Assembly: GCA_023228705.1 (NCBI GenBank)
Contig: JALOAS010000127.1
Location: forward strand, 1 to 7,390
DNA length: 7,390 nt
Direction of reading: 5' to 3'
Source of the DNA: Ottowia sp.
GTDB taxonomy: Bacteria > Pseudomonadota > Gammaproteobacteria > Burkholderiales > Burkholderiaceae_C
Positions 1-4,444 of this stretch are shown here, one piece after another (the stretch's first letter is position 1; the number at the start of each line of letters is the position of its first letter). The notes beneath the pieces were generated by a model. It had not been told where the DNA came from, did no database searches, and saw only the letters and a program-made list of their open reading frames with translations. A program made the position numbers and the translations under genes.

Positions 1-42
1 CCACCCCCCACCAAGACCCCAGCCGCCGCTCCAGCCCATCAT
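1..42 (-). CDS. Met/Gly/Trp-rich small protein, N-terminal 14 residues (cut by window edge)
   Basis: On the minus strand, 35 bases after the stop of the Spy-like gene, an ATG-ATG pair (37-42) follows a GGGGA-type ribosome binding site (about 48-52). It opens a frame that stays open to the window edge and reads MMGWSGGWGLGGGW. This composition is what one sees at the start of short Met/Gly-rich membrane peptides (often SHOCT-type or unnamed) that sit next to Spy-like and copper genes. The short gap to the upstream gene suggests co-transcription. Only 14 residues are visible, so neither a membrane span nor a family can be confirmed. It could be a chance frame in Met/Gly-biased DNA, but the ribosome binding site and the position argue for a real gene. 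Confidence 0.45.
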   Translation of the reverse strand, partial: MMGWSGGWGLGGGW

Positions 43-77
43 GGAATTCCCCATTGCAGGCGCCCGCCGGCAACCGA

Positions 78-587
78 TTACCAGTTGCCGCGGCCGCGGC
101 GCTGCTGGTCGCGCTGTTGTGGGGTAAGTACGTCATCGATGCTCTTGCGTTTTTGCAGTGAATTCTCGAACATCTGCTTGCGCAGGGCGGCCATCGCGTC
201 ATAGGCGTCGCGCGCAGCCTGTTCGTCGAACTTGCCGTCCTGCCAGGCACCACCCCGGGCGAGGCGCTGCTCACGCATTTTTCCCATCAGCTCCCATTGC
301 TTGCTGCCGAATTCCTTTTCGATGTCCGCGATCTTGGCCCGCTGCTCGTCGGTCAAATCCGGAATGTAGTCACAGCCGTAGCCGCCCATCATCCCCGGAC
401 CCATGAAACCGCCACGCCCATAACCCGGGCCTGCGCCATCATTTCCCATCATGCCCCAGCCCATGCCATACCCGCCTTGATCGTAGCCGTGGCCGCCCAT
501 CATCCCCGGCCCCATGCCGGAAGGTTGCGCCCACGCGGATACTGCCAACAGCAGTCCGGTGATGAGAGCTATCAATGCATGTTTCAT
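78..587 (-). CDS. Spy/CpxP-like periplasmic metal-stress protein (LTxxQ family)
   Basis: A 169-residue exported protein. Residues 1-20 form a Sec signal peptide (MKHALIAL, hydrophobic core, cleavage likely after AWA). Residues 21-71 are very rich in Gly and Met, with two copies of MGPGMMGG, and end at a single Cys (C72). The rest is charged and helical and carries two LTxxQ-type motifs, LTDEQ (78-82) and LTPQQ (154-158), the hallmark of the Spy/CpxP/ZraP group of periplasmic chaperones and metal-stress sensors. The Met/Gly arm suggests Cu(I) or Ag(I) binding, which is inference. The ATG at 585-587 is preferred over an in-frame GTG at 591-593, because AAGGA at 595-599 lies 7 bases from the ATG but only 1 base from the GTG. 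A sigma70-like promoter lies just upstream. The gene probably forms an operon with the small Met/Gly gene at the left edge. Confidence 0.88.
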   Translation of the reverse strand: MKHALIALITGLLLAVSAWAQPSGMGPGMMGGHGYDQGGYGMGWGMMGNDGAGPGYGRGGFMGPGMMGGYGCDYIPDLTDEQRAKIADIEKEFGSKQWELMGKMREQRLARGGAWQDGKFDEQAARDAYDAMAALRKQMFENSLQKRKSIDDVLTPQQRDQQRRGRGNW

Positions 588-594
588 GATCACG

Positions 595-599
595 TCCTT
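595..599 (-). promoter_or_regulatory. Ribosome binding site that fixes the start of the Spy-like gene
   Basis: AAGGA, preceded by a run of A, on the minus strand, 7 bases before the ATG at 587. The competing GTG start at 593 would be only 1 base away, so the shorter protein is the better call. Confidence 0.7.
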
Positions 600-620
600 T
601 TTTCATCAGTACCGAAAACC

Positions 621-649
621 ATTATGCGCCGCCAAAGAGGAAAGGGCAA
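621..649 (-). promoter_or_regulatory. Sigma70-type promoter for the Spy-like gene
   Basis: Read on the minus strand, a -35 box TTGCCC (644-649) and a -10 box CATAAT (621-626) are separated by exactly 17 bases. Transcription would start near 613-615, giving a leader of about 27 bases that contains the ribosome binding site. Both boxes match the consensus well for such GC-rich DNA. I see no clear metal-regulator operator overlapping it, and the spacer is not the lengthened 19-20 base type used by MerR-family regulators. Confidence 0.6.
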
Positions 650-770
650 TGCGCCGGGCTGGTGTTCGCTGATTGTTGCGAAATCCCGGGCGAACGAGGT
701 GCGCGTTAGCGCCGGCCAGCACCCGCGGACAGGTGATGACAACCGGCCTTGGCCCTGAAGTTCTGATCCC

Positions 771-1192
771 ATGGCCGCGCCGCTGTTCCTTCGGCGGCGC
801 TGGCGCTGGCGCTGCCCTTCTTCAAGTCGGGACTCACCAAATGGGACGGTTTTCTGTCGCTGTCACCGGTCGCAAACTTCCTGTTCCAGGAGGAATTCAA
901 GCTGCACATCCTCGGACAGATCCATGACCTGCCGGCCCCCCATCTGCTCGCGCTCGCCAGCAGCTCGGCCGAAATCATCTTGCCCATCCTGCTCGTTCTG
1001 GGCCTTGCCACGCGCCTGAGCGCGCTGGGCCTGCTCGGCATGACGGCCGTGATCCAGCTCATCGTGCCGGATGGATGGGCAAACTTTCACCTGCCCTGGG
1101 CAGCCATGGCGATTGCCCTGATCGCCATCGGGCCGGGCCGGCTGTCCGTCGACCACTGGATTCGACAGTTTTTTGAGCGTCGCCAAGCTTAG
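771..1192 (+). pseudogene. DoxX-family membrane protein, 5' end frameshifted (GigT-like)
   Basis: The frame ending at the TAG at 1190-1192 encodes a typical small DoxX protein: ALALALPFFKSGLTKWDGF, then a loop with LFQEEF, then hydrophobic segments with LPILLVLGLATRLSALGLLG and a C-terminal GPGRLSVDHWI. The frame is open back to 767 but has no ATG, GTG or TTG before a TTG at 980, deep in the protein. The expected N-terminus (MAAPLFLR) is in a different frame starting at ATG 771, so a one-base loss or small insertion near 789-800, in a GC repeat, has separated the two. A sequencing error there is possible. DoxX proteins of this kind are the membrane members of gold/copper-induced gig (bufferin) operons; none of the other gig genes is seen here. 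From 980 the remaining open frame would give only 70 residues. Confidence 0.72.
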
Positions 1193-2508
1193 GAGCCTTG
1201 CGTAACCTGACCGGAAGATGACCATGCTTGCACTGCGCGCGATATTCCCCTGATGGCATTTCCCAGCGGTTTGATCTCGTATCCCATGGCCCGGTAGCTG
1301 CGCTGGCGTTTGTTCCACATGCGAGCGAGCTGCGGTTGGTCGGTCTCGGCGTAATCATAGATGCGAACATCCTGCTTGTCGGCGTGTTCCCGGTGCAGGC
1401 GTCCGGCGTATTGCTGCAAGGTTCCTTTCCAGGAGATCGGCATGGCCAGCACCAGCGTGTCGAGCGGAGGATGGTCGAAACCTTCGCCGATCAGGCGGCC
1501 GGTGGCGAGCAGCACCCTCGGTGCCGACGCATCCAGCGCATCCAGCTGCGCGAACACCGCCGTTCGCTGCTTCTTCGACAAGCGGCCATGCAGGACAAAG
1601 CAGTGTTCGACCTCATCCCCCAGCGCCTCCTGCAACAGCGGCAGATGATCCGTTCGCTCGGTAAGCACCAGCACCTTTCGCCCTTCGCGGTAGGCGGCCA
1701 GCACATCCCCGGCGATGCGTCGGTTGCGGGCCGCGTCGCCCGCGAGGATGCGGAACACATCCTGGATCGATGAATCCGGCGGAATCTCCGGTGCGGGTAT
1801 CAACTTCGGCCAGACCTCCAGTTGCGCCGGGGCGGTTTTCGGTCTGGCGGCACCGTGGCGGACCGGCCCGCACTGCATGAAGATGATGGGCTGATGCCCG
1901 TCGCGGCGTATCGGCGTGGCGGTCAGGCCCACGACAAATTTCGCCCTGGCCTGTTTGAGGATTGCCTCGAAGGAAAACGCCGACAGGTGGTGGCATTCGT
2001 CGATGATGATCTGTCCGTACTGGTCGAGCAGTTCGCCCAAATCCTCCCGCCGTGACAGTGACTGCATGATGGCGATGTCGATGTTGCCGGACGGCTTCTT
2101 CTTGCCGCCGCCGATGACACCCAGGCTTCCTCTCGGGAACTCGAGAAATCCGGTCAATCGCTCCTGCCACTGGCGCAGCAGTTCGGTGCGATGGACCAAA
2201 ACCAGCGTGCTGACCTTGCGCCGGGCGATCAGGGCGGCTGCTGTGACGGTCTTGCCAAAAGCCGTCGGGGCGCAGAGCACGCCGACCTCGTGCTTGAGCA
2301 TCTCCCGCACCGCTGCCTTCTGATCCTTGCGCAAGGTGCCGGTGAATCTGGCCGTCGCCTTGCGTCCGGCCAAGCGCTCGTCCTGCAGATCCGGACGGAT
2401 ATCGTTCTCCCGTAACAGGTCGAGCACCGCATCGAGGCAGCCACGCGGCAGGCCGATATGCTGGGGGAAATTCTCGGCGCAGCCGATGATGCGCGGCTTG
2501 TTCCACAC
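1189..2508 (-). CDS. SF2 helicase, C-terminal half of a TOTE-type primase-helicase (5'-truncated)
   Basis: A 439-residue open frame containing a complete two-lobed superfamily 2 DEAD/DEAH-type ATPase. Walker A is APTAFGKT (80-87), Walker B DECH (170-173), motif III LTATP (195-199), a second lobe with LATGRLIGEGFD (334-345) and motif VI QQYAGRLHR (365-373). The arrangement and flanking sequence (CAENFPQHIGLPRGC near the start) match the C-terminal helicase part of large proteins of the TOTE conflict system, in which an archaeo-eukaryotic-type primase domain precedes the helicase. That domain is absent here. The GTG at 2508 is simply the first possible start; the homologous frame runs upstream without a start codon to a stop at 2698-2700. 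All ATPase motifs are intact, so activity of a short product is possible, but a degraded remnant is more likely. Its stop overlaps the facing DoxX stop. Confidence 0.75.
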   Translation of the reverse strand: MWNKPRIIGCAENFPQHIGLPRGCLDAVLDLLRENDIRPDLQDERLAGRKATARFTGTLRKDQKAAVREMLKHEVGVLCAPTAFGKTVTAAALIARRKVSTLVLVHRTELLRQWQERLTGFLEFPRGSLGVIGGGKKKPSGNIDIAIMQSLSRREDLGELLDQYGQIIIDECHHLSAFSFEAILKQARAKFVVGLTATPIRRDGHQPIIFMQCGPVRHGAARPKTAPAQLEVWPKLIPAPEIPPDSSIQDVFRILAGDAARNRRIAGDVLAAYREGRKVLVLTERTDHLPLLQEALGDEVEHCFVLHGRLSKKQRTAVFAQLDALDASAPRVLLATGRLIGEGFDHPPLDTLVLAMPISWKGTLQQYAGRLHREHADKQDVRIYDYAETDQPQLARMWNKRQRSYRAMGYEIKPLGNAIRGISRAVQAWSSSGQVTQGS

Positions 2509-2660
2509 CGGCAGGCGTATGGCCTGGGCCCTGTAGAACTCCGGATTCTGGAAGGCGGCGAGGCGGATCAGGCGGTTGGCCAGCGGCTGCGGCAGATCGG
2601 CCTTGGCGATGCGGCTCGTGGTGGCTGCGGCAAACTGCTCGCCGCAACCAGAGCGAGCGA
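2509..2660 (-). pseudogene. Upstream remnant of the TOTE-type helicase, no start codon
   Basis: The helicase frame continues upstream of its first possible start and still reads as family sequence (LPQPLANRLIRLAAFQNPEFY and similar), which in intact relatives links the primase and helicase parts. There is no ATG, GTG or TTG in this stretch. Before about 2640-2665 the similarity fades and an in-frame stop is met at 2698-2700. This marks the truncation point of the gene. The exact breakpoint cannot be fixed without an alignment to a full-length homologue. Confidence 0.6.
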
Positions 2661-2759
2661 TCCAGGATGCTGAGGTTGCTTGCTCATGAGGACCACTTTA
2701 ACCACATAACCCCTCAAGACTCGGGGCGGTTCGGGCCGCGTGCGGTCACCGGCTGCAGG

Positions 2760-2768
2760 TGCTATATT
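2760..2768 (+). promoter_or_regulatory. Possible extended -10 promoter element of the right-hand operon
   Basis: TGC followed by TATATT (TATATT at 2763-2768) fits an extended -10 element. No good -35 box is present 17 bases upstream (GTGCGG). Transcription would start near 2774-2776, only a few bases before the ATG at 2778, so the message might be leaderless. I see no palindromic operator of the CueR or CopR type in the 80 bases between the helicase remnant and this gene. Confidence 0.35.
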
Positions 2769-2777
2769 GACGAGACC

Positions 2778-3134
2778 ATGTGCCGTCGCATTGCGCTCTT
2801 TCTCGCTGCCGTGCTTGTGCTGGCCGGCGCCTCGCTGGCGCAGTCGGCGCTGGCGGCGCCGCCATGTGCAGATCTTCAGGCCGATGCTGCGATGCAGGTG
2901 ACGCCACATCTGCCCGACGCGCCCGAGATGTCATGCCAGGAGCGGCCAATGCAGCCGATGTCTTCCTGCGCCGGGACTGCGGCTTGCTGCGCACCCGCGG
3001 GCGCATCGGCAGCGGCCTGGTTGACCGACCCGGCAATCGGGCGTCCGGCGCCTGCCTTTGCCGACGCCGACCACTTCGGCAGTTTCATCCCGCAGACAGC
3101 GCACCGGCCTCCCCGCCTCTTGTTTTCCATTTGA
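2778..3134 (+). CDS. Small secreted Cys/Met-rich protein, function unknown
   Basis: A 118-residue protein with a clear Sec signal peptide (MCRRIALFLAAVLVLAG, cleavage likely after ALA at 27). The mature part carries Cys at 30, 53, 64, 70 and 71, including a CC pair, interspersed with Met residues (RPMQPMSSC). It ends in a HRPPRLLFSI tail resembling small unnamed periplasmic proteins found beside copper and mercury genes. No named domain is recognisable. As the first gene of the right-hand operon, with thiol and thioether ligands, a role in binding or sensing a soft metal is plausible but is inference. The upstream sequence has only a weak ribosome binding site (GACGAGA). A longer start at 2667 is rejected because it would place non-hydrophobic sequence before the signal peptide. 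Its stop codon lies inside a perfect hairpin. Confidence 0.68.
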   Translation: MCRRIALFLAAVLVLAGASLAQSALAAPPCADLQADAAMQVTPHLPDAPEMSCQERPMQPMSSCAGTAACCAPAGASAAAWLTDPAIGRPAPAFADADHFGSFIPQTAHRPPRLLFSI

Positions 3135-3154
3135 TTGGCGCTGCACGCCAATCA
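3132..3154 (+). repeat. Perfect inverted repeat at the end of the small Cys-rich gene
   Basis: TGATTGGCG, a loop of CTGCA, then CGCCAATCA: a 9-base-pair stem with a 5-base loop whose first three bases are the stop codon of the preceding gene. No run of T follows, so it is not a standard intrinsic terminator. It could protect the 3' end of a processed message, weaken transcription into the following genes, or be a protein-binding site. Confidence 0.6.
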
Positions 3155-3248
3155 CCCATGTCCGGGCAGGCGTTGCCGCGCATTGGCGCGCGCCACGCCC
3201 AGCATTGGGACACGACTTTCAAGTGATGGAAATACAAGAGGAACCGAA

Positions 3249-3624
3249 ATGGCTTGTTTCACGAGGCGGATCGCATTGCTGCCCATGCTGGCTGGTCCTG
3301 CAGCAACGCTCTCAAACCTGGCCAGCGTGGCTGCGCCGGTGCCGGCCACGCCCTACAAGAACCCAAACCGCGACTGTTGCAACCGCTGCGCGCTCTACCT
3401 GAACCGCAACGGGTTGGACGTCGCCACGATCGATACCGACCTGGTCCGCGTGCAGCAGGAGCACGGCGTGCCGCGGGAACTGGCCGGCTGTCACGGGCAT
3501 CACGCTGCCCGGCATGCCGCTGGGCGCACCGGGCATGGACGAGCCGGGCATGAACAAACAGGCGCCGTTCGTAGTTCATGCCCTTGCCCAGGGCGAGCCC
3601 TCCTCCATTTACGCGCAGGAGTAG
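3249..3624 (+). pseudogene. DUF411 metal-binding protein, broken by an internal deletion
   Basis: The first 82 codons encode a signal peptide (MACFTRRIALLPMLAG) and the N-terminal part of a DUF411 protein: PYKNPNRDCCNRCALYL, then GVPRELAGCH. DUF411 proteins normally continue with a segment reading roughly TAxVxGYxIEGHVP before the GxxxPGMPxGxPGM motif. Here that segment, about 27 residues, is missing, and the final part (GITLPGMPLGAPGMDEPGM to IYAQE, stop TAG 3622-3624) resumes in another frame from about 3496. The junction is at 3494-3496 and changes the frame, so no complete protein is made. The usual NPxCGCC motif is also altered to NPNRDCC. The start at ATG 3249 is supported by AGAGGAA about 6 bases upstream. 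These proteins are small periplasmic metal-binding proteins of copper loci. Confidence 0.75.
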
Positions 3625-3628
3625 AACC

Positions 3629-3757
3629 ATGATGTCCAACATGATGGCCGGCGGTATGGGCGGCGGCATGCTCTTCATGGGCCTGGGCGCGATCCTCGTG
3701 ATCGTGGTGCTGGTGCTCGTGATCCTGGCCCTGATCAAGTATTTGCTCGGCGAGTAA
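3629..3757 (+). CDS. 42-residue Met/Gly-rich single-span membrane peptide
   Basis: A short gene starting with ATG-ATG at 3629 and ending with TAA at 3755-3757. The N-terminal part (MMSNMMAGGMGGGMLFMG) has eight Met in 18 residues. It is followed by a strongly hydrophobic helix (residues 19-36, AILVIVVLVLVILAL) and a short tail IKYLLGE. AGGAG at 3617-3621, inside the end of the broken DUF411 gene, lies 7 bases before the first ATG. Only 4 bases separate it from the DUF411 stop and 28 from the methyltransferase, so it is part of the operon. Such peptides are seen in copper loci; a Cu(I)-binding membrane peptide is a reasonable inference, but no function is established for this one. It is a real coding candidate because of the ribosome binding site, the operon spacing and the coherent membrane topology. 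Confidence 0.7.
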   Translation: MMSNMMAGGMGGGMLFMGLGAILVIVVLVLVILALIKYLLGE

Positions 3758-3785
3758 GCGTGCCGGTACGCCGCAAGGAGCCAAG

Positions 3786-4400
3786 ATGCGCATCTACAAC
3801 GACTTCGTCCTGCCGCACCTGTGTCGCTGGGCCATGCAGAGCAAGCGCCTGCTGCCATACCGCCGGCGCGTGATCGGCGCGGCCGACGGCCACGTGCTGG
3901 AAATCGGCGTTGGCGCCGGCGACAACTTGCCGCTTTACACGGGCGCGGTGCGCGACATCCAGGCGCTGGAGCCGTCGCCGCGGCTGATTGCCATGGCGCG
4001 GCGCGCTGCCACCCTGGCGCCTGCTCCGGTACGCTTCATCGAGGCCTCGGCCGAAGCGATTCCGCTGCCGGACCACAGCATCGACAGCGTGGTGACCACC
4101 TGGACGCTGTGCTCGATTCCGGATGCGCACCAGGCGCTGGCCGAAATGCGCCGCGTGCTCAAGCCCGGCGGGCAACTGCTCTTCGTCGAGCACGGGCTCG
4201 CGCGCGAGCGCTCGGTGCAGCGCTGGCAGCAGCGCTTGACACCGGCGTGGTCCAAATGTGCCGGCGGCTGTCACCTGGATAGGCCCATGCAGGCGTTGAT
4301 CGAAAGCGCAGGGTTTGACCTGTCATGGATCGAGACCGGCTACATGCAAGGCCCGCGGCTGTTTGCCTATTTTTACGAAGGGCGTGGCCAGCCGCGCTGA
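3786..4400 (+). CDS. Class I SAM-dependent methyltransferase (METTL7/TMT1-like)
   Basis: A 204-residue cytoplasmic or membrane-associated methyltransferase. SAM-binding motif I is LEIGVGAGD (38-46), the acidic residue after strand 2 lies in ALEPS (60-64), and the Methyltransf_11 fold continues through DHSIDSVVTTWTLCSIPD (97-113) and LKPGG (125-129). The C-terminal half (VEHGLARE, TPAWSKCAGGCHLDRP, then a terminal GPRLFAYFYEG) parallels the eukaryotic METTL7A/B proteins, which are thiol S-methyltransferases now called TMT1A/B. It is distinct from UbiE/MenG, although the SAM core is shared. The substrate cannot be read from the sequence. Placement between a Met-rich peptide and a multicopper oxidase suggests a small thiol or metal-derived stress product. 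The start is fixed by AAGGAG at 3775-3780, 5 bases before the ATG. Confidence 0.85.
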   Translation: MRIYNDFVLPHLCRWAMQSKRLLPYRRRVIGAADGHVLEIGVGAGDNLPLYTGAVRDIQALEPSPRLIAMARRAATLAPAPVRFIEASAEAIPLPDHSIDSVVTTWTLCSIPDAHQALAEMRRVLKPGGQLLFVEHGLARERSVQRWQQRLTPAWSKCAGGCHLDRPMQALIESAGFDLSWIETGYMQGPRLFAYFYEGRGQPR

Positions 4401-4410
4401 CGCGCGCGCA

Positions 4411-4425
4411 GCGCGGCTGCCGCGC
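4411..4425 (+). repeat. Short GC-rich hairpin between methyltransferase and oxidase genes
   Basis: GCGCGG, loop CTG, CCGCGC: a perfect 6-base-pair stem with a 3-base loop in the 44-base gap, 7 bases before the ribosome binding site of the oxidase gene. There is no T run. It may tune message processing or translation, or it may be chance in GC-rich DNA. Confidence 0.35.
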
Positions 4426-4444
4426 AAAGACCAAGGACATTGAA

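Noticed and set aside
297..758. A 153-codon plus-strand frame across the Spy-like gene and its promoter
   Set aside because: Antisense to a gene with a signal peptide, LTxxQ motifs, ribosome binding site and promoter; no recognisable protein features.
1613..2647. A 344-codon minus-strand frame overlapping the helicase
   Set aside because: Arg/Pro-rich sequence without motifs, out of frame with the intact ATPase motifs; a shadow of the helicase.
2696..2777. CueR/MerR-type operator with a long-spacer promoter
   Set aside because: No inverted repeat of the expected kind and no -35 box at 19-20 bases from the TATATT element.
3132..3154. Intrinsic terminator
   Set aside because: A good stem but no T tract follows; kept only as a hairpin.
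2780..3226. A 148-codon plus-strand frame overlapping the small Cys-rich gene
   Set aside because: Arg-rich and lacking a signal peptide. The frame from 2778 has a clean signal peptide and coherent composition.
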